Below, piece by piece: positions 24,676-35,280 of a DNA stretch of 64,000 nucleotides. Position numbers and translations under genes: made by a program. A model generated the notes under the pieces. It saw only the letters and a program-made list of their open reading frames with translations, was not told where the DNA came from and ran no database searches. Numbering within the stretch: the first letter of the stretch is position 1; each line of letters begins with the position of its first letter. This DNA comes from Phellopilus nigrolimitatus (Eukaryota > Basidiomycota > Agaricomycetes > Hymenochaetales > Hymenochaetaceae). The stretch spans positions 204,351 to 268,350 of the forward strand of contig JAJOHG010000045.1 in the NCBI GenBank assembly GCA_021029095.1. The letters run 5' to 3'.

Positions 24676-27099
24676 CGAGGTGAAGCTGGCGAAGGCGCCA
24701 TTCGCGTTGGAGCGAGTCGTGGTTGGGATCACGAAGCGCTCGAACGTCTCTGGGTCCGTGATCGTAAGGATTTGGCGACCGTCAGTGTCGAAGTTCGTTT
24801 GGCAACATGTGTGCGCATAGAACGGGATCCCTAGTAAAACCTCGAATGGCGCCTGTTCGACTACGTGCGCGTTCATCGCGATGGTGAGGTCGCCGATCTT
24901 GATTTCGAGGCCTGAGATAAGTCCGAGCGAGGTGACGACGGTGCTGTCGGCCGTGGTTACGCGAATACGCATGTCCGGACGTAGCGGGGTTCCGGTTCGT
25001 TCCCAGATATCGCGGCGTAGGCAAATAAACGTCGACCCGGTGTCAAGGATGGCGGTAGCGACACAGACGCCTGCCAAGAGGACTTTGATCGCGCTGATTT
25101 CTTTGAGGTGAGGGTCGTTCTCTGGCGTGACCGCGATCTCAAGCGGTCTGTTCGCGCCGGGGTGCGCGAAGAGGCTGGAGCCATCCGTGACTGGTTTGGA
25201 GGTGATGGTCCCCTGCTCGATCTCGTCCTGGGTCTGCTGGAGCGAGCTCGACACTCCCTTTTCTTGAACGAGAGCCTGGGCGCGCGGCAATTGTTGTGCT
25301 CGCGACGGGGTCGTGATCGTGGTGGGGATGCGTCTCGTAGTGACCGCGTCGCGGACGACCTTGCGGCAATCTTGAGCGACCGAGAGGAGTTCGCGGACGG
25401 TGGCGGGTACAGACGCGTCGAGAATGCGATTTACGAGCTCCTTCGGTATCGATGCGTTCTCGACTGGGGCTTGGTATCTGTACTGAGGCCCAGAGTCTGG
25501 AGGTAGTGGGATCGCGTCTGGTGGTCGAGCATGCTCGTCTATGTCGTCCTCCAGCTCGTCCGTTTCCTCTTCTTCGTCACTGTGTTCAGTTACGGAAGCC
25601 TCGACGCTCGCGGCGCGTTGCGGGGTAGGAGGTGCCGCGGGCCCGGGAGATACCGGGCGAACGACCGAGAGCGGCGTGAGAGCCCTTGATTCCTGTGAGG
25701 ACGGAGGCGGGGTCGGAGCCCGCGATCGCGCAGGTGGCGACGGTGACGGGGTACGAGACGACGCCGGCTGCGCGGTGGTCGCAGGACGGCGCGGCATGGG
25801 GTCGACGTCGAATCGAACACGTTTCGCACTTTCAGGGAGGCGAGTGGTCGACCGGGTGCTTACTAGTGTTGTCTCTGATCCCTGGTCCTCATCCGTTACG
25901 TCCTCGATGTACGCGGCCCTCGATGTTTTATCTTCCGCTCCGGTAGACCACAACGCGGTTCCGAAGCTGAAGTTTGCGCTTGCTGACGGCATGTGCGGCG
26001 GGCCGGTAGCCCTGTCGCCTACTTTGAAGTCTGGGTTCGCGGCTTTCCAGTATCGCAGTTTTTCTTCAAACGAGAAGCCGGGCTGCTCGCGACTGAAGAG
26101 GACTCCGTTCGGTAGAGTGAGCTGGTTGTTGGCATCGCGCAAGATCTCGCCGCGTCGCAGAGCTTCGTTTGCTCCTGGACAAACGAGGAGGAAATGTTCT
26201 GGATCGGTGCACCACATGCACACGCGACGTCGAGTCGGGAAGGCTTCGCCGACGGGCGCAGGTGGCACGTAGGGGGCGGGTACGTAAGGGGCTGTCGGTC
26301 GAGCCGTGTTCTGGCCCGGTGTGGACGGCGTTGGCGTTCTCTGCATCGCGACGAGTTGCGACTGTAGAGATTCCAACTGTCGAGTCATCGCGGTCCATGC
26401 CTCGCCCTCCTGTTTCACAAGGACAGGGGCCGGTGCAGGAGCGGGAGTCCGCGCGTTGGATACGGATGCTGTGGCCTTCGCGACCCCGGCGTATCCGCGC
26501 TTAAGGATGTCGTCGCACAACGTGAAAACCTCCTGCATCGGGTAGGTCGAGTCGGGGCTGTGCGTGTCGTCTTTAATGAGCTTGCGTAGGTTCATCTCTT
26601 CACGTAGCGATCCCTTGATGCCCTCAAGGAAGCCGCGGTTGACGTCAAGATCACTGAAGATCGACTGTGACTTGAGGTACGCGGATACGAGTGAGAACTC
26701 CCGGAAGTACTTGCTTAGCGAGCCTCTGTCCGTGTGACCGCTTGCTGGCTGCGCGTTGATGATGCGTCGAGCGTCGCGGACAGTGAACGTAGGTTCCGCC
26801 CCTGGGTAGAGTGTGAGGACTGCTTCGCGGAAGGGCGTCCATAGATTCCCGGTCGCGGCTGGGAGTGACTTCCACGTGAAGCCTTCGCGACCAGCGTACA
26901 GGCAAGCGCATTCGATAGCATCAGGGTCCGTGATGTTGTTTCGGCGACCGAGATTCTCGATCACGTTGAAGAAGTGTGGAATGCTCTCCTCGTCCTCCGG
27001 GAACGTGGGGGCTCGGCGATCCCCAGTAAGAGGCATGTCGCCTGGGTCGACGCCGACGACTGGCGTAAAGAATGGTGCTGGGGGCGGTGGTTGTGCCAT
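24664..27099 (-). CDS. gag: Gag-protease polyprotein
   Basis: 811 residues starting MAQPPPPAPFFTPVVGVDPG, with an ATG at 27099. The capsid-like region is at about residues 30-210 (FFNVIENLGRRNNI ... W ... FREAVLTLYPGAEP ... YFREFS). A CCHC zinc knuckle lies near residue 290 (CMWCTDPEHFLLVC, C-x2-C-x4-H-x4-C), binding RNA. A Pro/Ser-rich acidic linker follows. A retropepsin-like aspartic protease sits at the C-terminus with ILDTGSTFI near residue 685 and a later LLGIPF flap/strand motif. Protease in the gag frame, with pol entered by -1 frameshift at its end, accounts for the layout. The frame is intact, consistent with a recent insertion. Confidence 0.9.
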   Translation of the reverse strand: MAQPPPPAPFFTPVVGVDPGDMPLTGDRRAPTFPEDEESIPHFFNVIENLGRRNNITDPDAIECACLYAGREGFTWKSLPAATGNLWTPFREAVLTLYPGAEPTFTVRDARRIINAQPASGHTDRGSLSKYFREFSLVSAYLKSQSIFSDLDVNRGFLEGIKGSLREEMNLRKLIKDDTHSPDSTYPMQEVFTLCDDILKRGYAGVAKATASVSNARTPAPAPAPVLVKQEGEAWTAMTRQLESLQSQLVAMQRTPTPSTPGQNTARPTAPYVPAPYVPPAPVGEAFPTRRRVCMWCTDPEHFLLVCPGANEALRRGEILRDANNQLTLPNGVLFSREQPGFSFEEKLRYWKAANPDFKVGDRATGPPHMPSASANFSFGTALWSTGAEDKTSRAAYIEDVTDEDQGSETTLVSTRSTTRLPESAKRVRFDVDPMPRRPATTAQPASSRTPSPSPPARSRAPTPPPSSQESRALTPLSVVRPVSPGPAAPPTPQRAASVEASVTEHSDEEEETDELEDDIDEHARPPDAIPLPPDSGPQYRYQAPVENASIPKELVNRILDASVPATVRELLSVAQDCRKVVRDAVTTRRIPTTITTPSRAQQLPRAQALVQEKGVSSSLQQTQDEIEQGTITSKPVTDGSSLFAHPGANRPLEIAVTPENDPHLKEISAIKVLLAGVCVATAILDTGSTFICLRRDIWERTGTPLRPDMRIRVTTADSTVVTSLGLISGLEIKIGDLTIAMNAHVVEQAPFEVLLGIPFYAHTCCQTNFDTDGRQILTITDPETFERFVIPTTTRSNANGAFASFTSGFT
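24670..24676 (-). promoter_or_regulatory. -1 ribosomal frameshift site G-GGT-TTT
   Basis: In the gag frame the end reads TCG GGT TTT ACC TGA. The heptamer GGGTTTT fits X-XXY-YYZ, with the two zero-frame codons GGT and TTT immediately before ACC and the gag stop. Slipping back one base gives GGG TTT TAC CTG and enters the pol frame, which is open on both sides of the site. Confidence 0.75.
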
Positions 27100-27740
27100 G
27101 GCGACGACGGGTCGAATAGGCGCGATCGGATGCGGGGTCGGTCGTGATCGTGGAGGTGGAGTCGGGGACGGCGAGCGGGCGGAGAAGCGTAACGGCGCTG
27201 GAGTGGAGGCGACAGGCGGTGTGTAAAAGATAGATCGCGAAGATGCGGCAAGCCGATCGAGAGGAGTGAGGGGGCTGTCTGAGAAGAGGTCCAGGCGGCC
27301 GCGGTCTATCGAGAAGCTCTGGAGGCTGTTCGATATCTGTGAGATCGGCGATAAAGACGCGGCGTGTGTCCTATCTATATGTCGAGGGGATTGCGACCGT
27401 CGTGGCGAAGGTCGTGTTCAGTGTGTCGTACGTCCTCGATCTTGGGAGCGTGACTGAGATCGCGACCTCGATCGTCGTTGGCGCTCTCGTCGCAGACGTC
27501 GTTCTTCTCGAGTGGTCGATGGGTGGATGCTGAGCTCTCTTTGAAAGGGTCCGGTCGACGGCGACCGCGGCGTCCCTCGTCGTCCGACTGTCCCTTGTGA
27601 CACTGATGGTGCGCGGTCTGGATCGTCGAGCGCGTCGCGGAGCGCTCCTAATAGATTACGGCCTTCGCGCGGCAGGGCGAAATCGTGATCGCAGTCGTTT
27701 GGCGTGTCGAGTCTTGGTCAGCTAGACACTTTGAAACCCC

Positions 27741-27754
27741 CGCGGTTGGTTCCA
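27741..27754 (-). other. Candidate primer-binding site
   Basis: On the minus strand TGGAACCAACCGCG begins two bases after the 5' LTR. It would pair with a tRNA 3' end of the form ...GGTTCCA. The tRNA was not identified. Confidence 0.55.
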
Positions 27755-27756
27755 GG

Positions 27757-28416
27757 TTTACGAGACCCTTTCGGGCAAGTAGCGCAGACGGTCGAAGACA
27801 GCCCACAGGGTTCGGGGAATCTACGGTGCCTTGATCAAGAAGAGAGAAAAGCCGACAGGGGACTCAACACTGGGACGACGCGACGCTGACTCGCTCCCTC
27901 TCTATCGATGCTGTCGAGACGGCGATCCAGTGAGGTCGTGGTCGCGGACCGTTCGAGATAGACGACGGTGTCGAGTAAGGTTCAGAAACGATGACGATGT
28001 CGAGAAACGGATCAAGCGTCGATCGCGAAGTCAAGAAGAGCGAACGAGAGATCGAGAAGAGAGAAGATGAGAAGTGTGTGTCAATCCTATTCAGTGTCGT
28101 AATCGCGAAGGGGGGACCCCCGTACAAAGATGCCTCTATCTCGACTAAATACTGAATCCCGTTTCTGTCTACGGTCCGTGCGCGATCCCAGTAAGGTAAC
28201 TGAACAAAGAGTGCCCCGCGATGTCTCCGCGACTCGACTCATCATCCCTGTGTCATCCGCGTCGATCCTCGGTCCTTCGTCCGCGTCCGCGATCGCGCTT
28301 GATCCTCTATCCGTGTCCGTACTCGTCCTCGATCCTCAATCCGTCTCTATGCTCAACCGCAATCCTGTACCCGTTCCGCGACAATATCGGAAGGTAGCCA
28401 GTGGTACACTGGTACA
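27757..28416 (-). repeat. 5' LTR of the Ty3-type element
   Basis: 660 bases, matching the partner except for two CG-to-CA changes (near 28371 and 28394). It contains the element promoter by position; no TATA box was pinned down. Confidence 0.93.
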
Positions 28417-29280
28417 GCGCGCATTGTCTTCATCCTCGAAAATAAACGCCAGCCGCGTCGAAAATCCACGAATGTCGCGTCGGAGACGCCCTCCCCGCCC
28501 AGGGGGCGCTATAACTAGCTGCCGTCGGTCCGCAGCCGAGCTGAGGCGCGTCCCTCTCCGTCTTCACACCCTCCGCGGTGCCAGTGCGGCCCGCCGTGCA
28601 CGCAAATGGGCTCGCGTTCGTACCGCGCAGCCGATGAACAGATTTTCACGACCAGTACAGCCTGCACACGCCCTACTGCCCCTGTGAGCCGTCTCCCGTG
28701 CGCCCAGCGAGGCCGCCTGTCCCCGCACCTCGCGCACGCATGCGGCCGAGCCTGCCAAAATAAACTAAAGCACGCGATCAGGCACGTCCGTGCCAGCGAT
28801 GGGCACTATTGAGACAGAGCCTCCGGCGCGACGTGGCGGGCGGAATTGCCCCAAGCAGATGCGTTCAAGGCGCTACGGTGGTCCGGAATGCGTACGAGGA
28901 CGCCGTCGAGAACACAATGTTTCGCTTGCGGCCGCCGGACAGTTCGTATCGCTGGAGAAGTATGGGCGCTTGCTGGTCGCAGAGTGCATCAGACGACGAG
29001 CTCGACTGTTTAGTAGCCGGCTGCCAACTTCAAGTCGCCGACCATCCTCCGGCTGTGCGTCCAGCACGGTCAAGCAGACAACATCGTTCCTCGGCGACAG
29101 AATACTTCGCTTCCGGTCCACGCAGGACGAGCGCGCTTCTTGATACGGCGGGCATTAGGCAGTGCGTCCGCATTGTGACGTTCCTTCCGCAGGGCCGTTT
29201 GTTTGGCTCCTGCAAACGCGCGGTAGGCTGGCCGGGTCGTGTCCGCGAATAGCATGCGCGCCTCCACATATGCTCTGAGC
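28417..29280 (+). repeat. Repeat R, copy 3, right part
   Basis: Begins with the GCGC target duplication and continues the uninterrupted-copy sequence (TTCATCCTCGAAAATAAACGCCAGCC). It contains the TCAAGGCGCTACGG and GAATGCGTACGAGGACGC landmarks shared with the other R copies. Confidence 0.75.
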
Positions 29281-29389
29281 TGGAGAGGCAGCTGCTGAGA
29301 AGGTTCGCTTCCGCTGTGATCTACGTGGTCGCTGCGGTTCCCAGGCGTGCGGGAGGCTTTCGCGCGCCGGAGGTTCGGGATAGCACAGG

Positions 29390-29480
29390 CGGGATGGGGG
29401 CCCGCCGAGGGGGCCGTGGCCACTCCTCCGCTCCTTCGCTCCGACGCGCCCGTCGGCGTGTACAGCGCGGTGGATACGCA
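29390..29480 (+). pseudogene. NmrA-like gene, small exon-5 fragment
   Basis: About 90 bases match exon 5 of the NmrA-like gene (CCACTCCTCCGCTCC then CCCGTCGGCGTGTACAGCGC). Nothing downstream of it is conserved. Confidence 0.6.
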
Positions 29481-29489
29481 GTCCTCCCA

Positions 29490-30010
29490 GCTCATTCATT
29501 CAATCAAACTCAGCGATTTCATTGAATGAAATGCAGCATTGCTTAAAAAACTGTGTTGCATCAATGTCAGTGTTTGCTTGCAAAAACTTCATTCAGCGCC
29601 GCTGCTCTGAATGAAAATTGAAATCTGGGGCAAAATTTTGCTTCAAAAGGGACATATTAGGTTGGAAATTTTTTATAATATATTATAATACTGCATTAAT
29701 TTTGCCAGGTAGCTGCATCATTTAGATGCAGCAATATTTGATGGAAGAATGTCAAAGAGAAGAAAGCAGCATTTGTTTCTTCGGAAGGCACATCAATTTG
29801 AGGATTAACATATTGATTGCCTGTAAAGACTATCAGCATTGATTGATGGTTACGTACTGTTGTTTTTGCAGCATACAAGTCATTCCGGCCTCGATCTATG
29901 CAGGACCCTTTACCATCTATTGTTATATTTATTACAGAGAAAAATGATATGATATTATGTTGTACTAGTAAATACAACTATTATTGAATATATATATATA
30001 GAGAGAGAGG
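29490..30010. other. AT-rich non-coding stretch, probable transposon debris
   Basis: A sharp change in composition from the GC-rich repeat. Contains repeated TTCATTCA/GAATGAA motifs near 29490-29610 and ends in a TATATATAGAGAGAGAG microsatellite. No gene. Confidence 0.4.
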
Positions 30011-30289
30011 GGACGACGCGCCGGTCGTCGGGCGGCGAAACGCAATGGCGCGTATTGTCGCGTTCGCAACCCCCGGCTCGCCTCGCTGATAGTGCGCAGC
30101 GCAGCGCCGCCTTTGTCGCCGGCGTGCTCGCTGTTCGGATTCAGTTCTTCGGGTCCTCACCACGCGAGCGTTTGTTCCGCTCGCCGCGTTCGCTGCCAGC
30201 GCCACTTGCTCAGTGCGCAGTCCTCCGCCACCCCCTTCATCCTGGCGTAGCCGATCGTCCAGGCGTGCGGGCCCTCTTGCTGGTGAAAG

Positions 30290-30710
30290 GGAGGCGGAGG
30301 GCGCCTCTACAGCCGGCGTGTGGTAGGCGAGTTGAGCTTTGACGAGCTCATTCAGATTCTTCAAAGCTGCAATAAAACATATTTAGTATGTCATTGAGCA
30401 CGAGGACGTGCCACGATTGAACCGAGCTTGTACGCACGTTCTCAAGGACGGTCTTCATGAGCGTGATCGGGACCTCCGTCTTCTGCACGAGGTCGTCCTC
30501 GGCGTTCTCGACTTCGAGCCGCGATTGTTCCTGCCTCGCACGGCCCGCGGTCTCAAACGCTTCCTTCGCAGTGTCGAGTTCGAGCCGCGATGCGGAGACC
30601 GCCTGCAGCACCTTGAGCGCGACCGCGATCGAGTTGGTGAGCGTCGCCTGCCAGAGCTGCAGAAAGTGTGTGTGGATCGTCCTGTCTTGCATGAGACGCG
30701 CGTCCGCGAT
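30290..30710 (-). pseudogene. BAR-domain protein gene fragment (Rvs161/167 type)
   Basis: The exon at 30438-30710 reads IADARLMQDRTIHTHFLQLW, then a heptad-rich stretch ending RQEQSRLEVENAEDDLVQ. The next exon from 30366 reads NLNELVKAQLAYH. These are the hallmark of BAR domains of fungal amphiphysin-like proteins, which bend membranes in endocytosis and actin patches. The start and first helix are not found upstream, and the second exon joins one base out of phase, so I call it a broken fragment. The sequence upstream (30860-31215) is tandemly duplicated. Confidence 0.7.
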
Positions 30711-30859
30711 CTGGAACGGAAAAGAAAAGAAAGGACAGAGAAGCGTAAATGACACGTACCCTGTCCCACGCGCCTGCACGGCATGTCGTCGCCTTCGTAA
30801 GCTCTGTGCTTGTGCTTTGCTAGGTCTATGCTGCAGTCGCCGCTGCACATCCGAGCAAG

Positions 30860-31215
30860 CGCGTGCGGGAGTGTCTTGTGCTGCACGGGCTCCGGCGCGA
30901 CGAGTTGTACGTGTCAGGTTCGCCGTGGCGAAGTTGGTGAGCCCGTTCCAAATCGTCGTCGACAGTTGTGTTAGTGGGGTAGACTCGTGCGGGTGCTGGA
31001 CGGCGTGGAGGAGTGTCGGCAGGTAAGTCGAGCACGACAAACAGGGCCCGGAGCTCGTGCTTTGCAGTGCCTGCACCGCAGTCGTCGCTGCACGTCCGAG
31101 GCGCGTGCGGGAGTCTCTTGTGCTGCACGGGCTCCGACGCGACGGGCGTGGGTGCTGGCAGTTAGTTCGTCGCGGCGAAGTTGGTGAGTTCGTGCCCACT
31201 CGTCGAGCTGTGTTA
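30860..31215. repeat. Imperfect tandem duplication, period about 240 bases
   Basis: The stretch around 30862-30970 (GTGCTGCACGGGCTCCGGCG, then GTGGCGAAGTTGGTGAGCCC) recurs with changes at about 31102-31215. No coding frame is preserved. Confidence 0.6.
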
Positions 31216-31239
31216 GCGACTCCTGAATCTGCGACCGTG

Positions 31240-32340
31240 CGAAAGTTGTGTTGAACCACGCAAGCGCTCGTAAGCGCTCGCGTCAGCGCACAACTGTTTC
31301 GTTTTTCACAATTCAACGACAAAACTGATTAGCTTGTCGTCGCGTAGTTACATTTATATAGTAAGTTTGTATCCTTTAAAAAAGATTGAACGGCTAGGAG
31401 ACTCGCGATGTTGATGAATAAAGCATTTAGTCAGTGAGTAAAGGGGATTTGGCCCCCTTTTCACCAAACCAATTTTCAACCTCGATCGGCTGGGCAGAAT
31501 GGGCTCAAATTTCATGACATATGTATTTAACGTATTTAGAAACCTTTAATGTACTTTGATTATTGATTGAGAGGCTAGATTATGTAGCTCTAGGGAACGG
31601 GTACCTTCAAAGCTGAAGATCGGTTTGCTTTTCTTGTAACTCATCCCGGCTTACTGGCTCAAAGCCTTCACACCTTGTTGTTTCATAGGCAACCTCAAAA
31701 CAAAAAATATGGGGGGCATTGGGTGTATTCAAAGTGCTTCAAGCTACCAATAAAATAATTTTTTTGTGCTCATAAAATATTCAGAATTTGCTACAGCTTG
31801 CAAACCTGTATTTTGGGGCCTTTTCCCTTTCCTGTGCAACTGACCGGCCTTCAAATGACTCAAATCTTTTTCAGATGGTACATGTATATTATGAAAGCTT
31901 ATAGGATCGATGTTTAGACGATTAGCTGCCCTTCTAGATGTAGGAGAAATCGATCAGACCCCAAAATGCAGCATACAGTGCATCCAATACTGTACGCTAT
32001 TATACACAAGATTCAAACCTTTTCAGCTGCTAAAAACTTGCATTTTCAAGGATATATGTACTATAAACCTAGTCTAAATGCCTACAGTGCTTCTGTCACC
32101 CTGTACATAGCACTACAAAGGCAGCATTGGGGGAAAGTGGATATTTGCACAGCTAGGCAAATAACTCAAGATACAGCAGTTGCACAGACTTAATTTCTTC
32201 TACAAAGCAAGATTATATGAGCTATAATTATAAAATAAAATTTTGGTAATTTATAATTAAGATGCTGCTGCGCTACAGCTATATTTTGCAGCTGTGGCGA
32301 GCCCATCAATCGCTGCTGATCCAAAACATACCTTATTTAG
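31240..32340. other. AT-rich non-coding stretch
   Basis: No gene seen on either strand. Composition and isolation suggest transposon remnants. AAAGGGGATTTGGCCCCCTTTT at 31439-31460 is a short palindrome. Confidence 0.4.
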
Positions 32341-32511
32341 ACAAAAGTGACGACCTTTTTCGGTAAGTCACCCGTGACATGTTGAGTTTCGTGCTCGTCG
32401 TCGACGTCGTCGTGCTCATCGCGCTCATCGTGCTCATCGTCTCTGTTCATACCTCTGTATTTTCTGGTCTTCGTTCCTCGGGCCTTTTGCTGTCTCCACG
32501 CTGGGCCTCTG

Positions 32512-33160
32512 CGCTGCTCGAACTGCTCGCGCTGTGTGCCCAAGGACAAAGCCATCAAGCGCTTCACCGTGCGCATCATGGCCGAGTCCGCCGCTGTCCG
32601 TGACATCTCCGAGGCATCAGTCTACCAGGGTAAGCTAAAACTTCATTTCGAGTTTCGAGGATTCTTATCCCCCTGATTGTTTGAGCAGAATACGTGATCC
32701 CGAAACTATACCTCAAGATCGCTTACTGCGTATCGTGTGCCATCCACTCGCACGGTGAGTCATATCTCTTTCATTCTCTTTTTTATGCTGACTCTTTGGT
32801 CCTCAGTTGACGCGCGAAGGCCGCCGCAACCGTGCTCCACTCCCTCATGTGCGTTACAAGGACGGCAAAAAGGCCCACTTGGCCGTCGAAGCTGCTGCCG
32901 GTGCTGCCGCTAGCGAGACGTGCCGGCTAACTGCCTCTCGGTACGTCAAGATAGCCTGTGCGCCATCTACTCGCATGGTACGTCTCTTTTCCTCTTTTTT
33001 CTCTTTTAAAGTACTGACCTCTTATCTCACAGTTGTCCGCGTCCGTTCGTATAATGATGGCCGTAACCGTGCCCCACACTCCTCATGTGTGTTACAAGGA
33101 CGGCAAAAGGACCCAGCCATCGTAGTTGCTGACGACGCTGCCGCCGCGAAAATCTGCTTT
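32512..33160 (+). pseudogene. RPS26: Ribosomal protein eS26 pseudogene with partial tandem duplication
   Basis: The zinc-binding block [20 protein letters not shown] is clear at 32512, continuing to [10 protein letters not shown] normal-looking intron (32630-32688) leads to EYVIPKLYLKIAYCVSCAIH (32689-32754), and a second intron (32755-32806) to EGRRNRAPLPHVRYKDGKKA. The N-terminal start exon is degenerate (no Met, no GRG-HV block), and the last junction is out of frame because of a short deletion, so it is not functional. A second, more decayed copy of the last two exons follows at about 32941-33140 (CAIYSHV ... NDGRNRAP). eS26 sits at the mRNA exit of the small subunit; a functional copy must lie elsewhere. 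Confidence 0.85.
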
Positions 33161-33241
33161 CCGATCGCGTCGAATTCCAGCTGTTTATTCATACCTTCTT
33201 TCGCTTTGACCGATCCTCACTCGAAACACCTCCCGACCGCG

Positions 33242-33385
33242 CGGGACGCGAGCGCGAAGACGCGCCGGGCAGGGCACGGGACGCGAGCGCGAAGATGCAT
33301 CGGGCAGGGCACGGGACGCGAGCGCAAAGACGCATCAGACAGGGCACGGGACGAGCGCGAAGGCGCGCTAGGTAGCGCGCTGGAC
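33242..33385. repeat. Minisatellite, unit about 35 bases
   Basis: About four units of the form GGGACGCGAGCGCGAAGACG followed by a CATCGGGCAGGGCAC-like part. The last unit is diverged. Directly downstream of the eS26 pseudogene. Confidence 0.8.
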
Positions 33386-33429
33386 GAGCGTACAGGGACG
33401 CCAGCCCGTCTGGAGGCGTCGTAACTATG

Positions 33430-34040
33430 GGCAATTGGGGGTCGGTGCGTATGTGTGCAAGGCGGTGGGGAACGGCGGCTGCTTTTTTTTTGGAGTAAAT
33501 GAACAATAAATTACTAATAATGATACATTTGAGCGTCCTGGGACACCATTACGCGCGCCGGCGCCAAAGTGAGCCTATAGGCACGCTCGGCGCTACGGGG
33601 AAACCAGCGTACAGGTGTGCATTGCAACTGGGCGCTGGTGCGCATTTGGGGGAGCGCGGGCAGCGGGCAGGGATCTATTCTGTAAATAAATAAATAAATA
33701 GGAATAATAATACATAATTTCTGACAAATAAAGCCCTGTAAGGCACAAAATGATCACCTGAAGATCATGATGACAGAAGATTGTCGTCTGATGATCACAT
33801 GATAAGAATACTGTTCCGACAAGCTATTGATATGAAAATCTTTATAAACTACTTTAAATGGGATACAATAACAAAAATACCAATTAAACCTATTTGCAGC
33901 TCTAATACTAGCTTATTAACCTTAGTTTCATACTGGTAGCAATGCTGAAAACAGAATATTAAAAAGCTCAGCATTTGCTGAGATTGATGCAACATGTCAC
34001 AAAGAGCATTCGCTGACCTTGAATCAATCAGGCAGCTGGT
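33430..34040. other. Intergenic, no supported gene
   Basis: Contains a short TAAA repeat (near 33682-33700) and GATCATC-type repeats near 33750-33800. Nothing else recognised. Confidence 0.4.
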
Positions 34041-34044
34041 ACCA

Positions 34045-34784
34045 GTGGGATACGGGCGCGTACGCCTGCGCGGCGTTCCGCGACCGGCTCATGTGGCTCG
34101 GTGCGTTTCTGTCTTTCGCGTTTGTTGTTGGGTGTGCTGACGCGGACGGACAAGCCCCACCCGGCAGGCGCGGACATGCACGTCCCCCCTGAGATCATCA
34201 CCCCGCGCGCTCGTCGCCGCGCTCAACGACGCGCTGCGCGCGCGGGCGTGCCTCCGCCCTTGCCGTCGGAGACGGAGGGGACGCGGCGGAGATGGGGTGG
34301 AAGAGGTGGCCCTCCGCGAGGTCGACGCCGCCCTTCTTCCTCCTTCCTTGGACTGACACTCCGCTGCCCCGCCCTTCTCCGTACGAAAAAAAAAAGAACA
34401 GTATGGGTACGTCTGTCCCTTCTCCCCTCCCCCTTCTCTTGCAAGACCTTATGAGACCCCTATTAAACTCATGCGCGTAACGCAATGCAACGCATCACAA
34501 CACACAGCCAACCTCCACACGGCCGGCGGCGGCCGGCGCTTCTTCGCCTCGCCGGACGCCGCCTCCGCCTCCGCCTCGTCAATCACAAACACAGACACAT
34601 ACGCGGACGCCGAGAACGAGAACGAGAATGAGAAGGAAAGGGAGAAGGTGAGAGACGCGCAAGCACACACGTTCTGGCCCGGGCGCCTCCCCATGTGCGC
34701 ATGGGTGCGGGCGCACGCGGACGCGCTGCTCGCTGCGGCGCTCGAGCCCGCCAACACGGAGGAGGACGCGGGGGCATGGGTGTG
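34045..34784 (+). pseudogene. NmrA-like gene, 5'-truncated copy 3
   Basis: Starts within exon 5 (GATACGGGCGCGTACGCCTG), then has exon 6 beginning GCGCGGACATGCACGTCC. That exon loses frame after IITPR and lacks its 3' part after a deletion. The C-terminal block CAWVRAHADALLAAALEPAN ends at about 34784. It is not functional. Confidence 0.7.
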
Positions 34785-35280
34785 AATTGCCAGGCTAAGA
34801 GGGGTGGGGCGTAAGCAGGGGATGCACATGTTCTAGCCGTGCGAGACGCACGATCAAATAACGATGTTTTGGTGTTCAGTTTACAAGTACAGGACCGCAC
34901 GTACCGATGTCACTGCCAGAACCGTTGTGCGTACACACGCGTTCGCCGTGCCGGGACAGAGAGACCCCAGACTCCGCGTTCGCTCGGACCCCTGCCCAGG
35001 CGCGCGCGAGTCGGCGCGATTCGCAAGGCCACGCTCTCCGCCCTGTGTTTCTGCCTCCAGGAAAGGTATATCCATAAGCGCATCAAACAATGCGCAGAAG
35101 AACGAAACTCAACTGAAAGTTTCCCAGCACAGCCGAACCAAAACGCAGATGGAGGAAAACGATCTCGATTAGAGCGGACGTGCCGCTCGCGAAAGCATAT
35201 GGGTTCGTCCATTAATTTTGGCGGGATCCTTATTGCACTGGTTCATGGGTATAATTAAAAACTGAAGCGCGATTGACACA
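34785..35280. other. Spacer after NmrA copy 3
   Basis: Resembles 5100-5550 after the first NmrA copy. No gene. Confidence 0.45.

Larger units (their letters stand above)
17142..28416 (-). mobile_element. Ty3-type LTR retrotransposon, 11.3 kb, apparently intact, with two extra genes
   Basis: Two 660-base LTRs (17142-17801 and 27757-28416) differ at only two positions I could find. The element is transcribed on the minus strand: 5' LTR at right, then a TGG-starting primer-binding site, gag-protease, pol in the -1 frame, the extra genes, a polypurine tract and the 3' LTR. The LTR starts TGTACCAGTGTACC in that orientation. It is flanked by a 4-base GCGC duplication (17138-17141 and 28417-28420), confirmed by comparison with the uninterrupted repeat R at about 11.49 kb. 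Between pol and the 3' LTR lie a minus-strand Gag-like frame and, on the plus strand, a spliced gene with a Zn2Cys6-type cysteine cluster. Domain order RT, RNase H, integrase supports Ty3/Metaviridae. Confidence 0.92.

Noticed and set aside
33242..33385. CRISPR-like array
   Set aside because: The units are adjacent with no unique spacers; it is a minisatellite in a eukaryotic genome.
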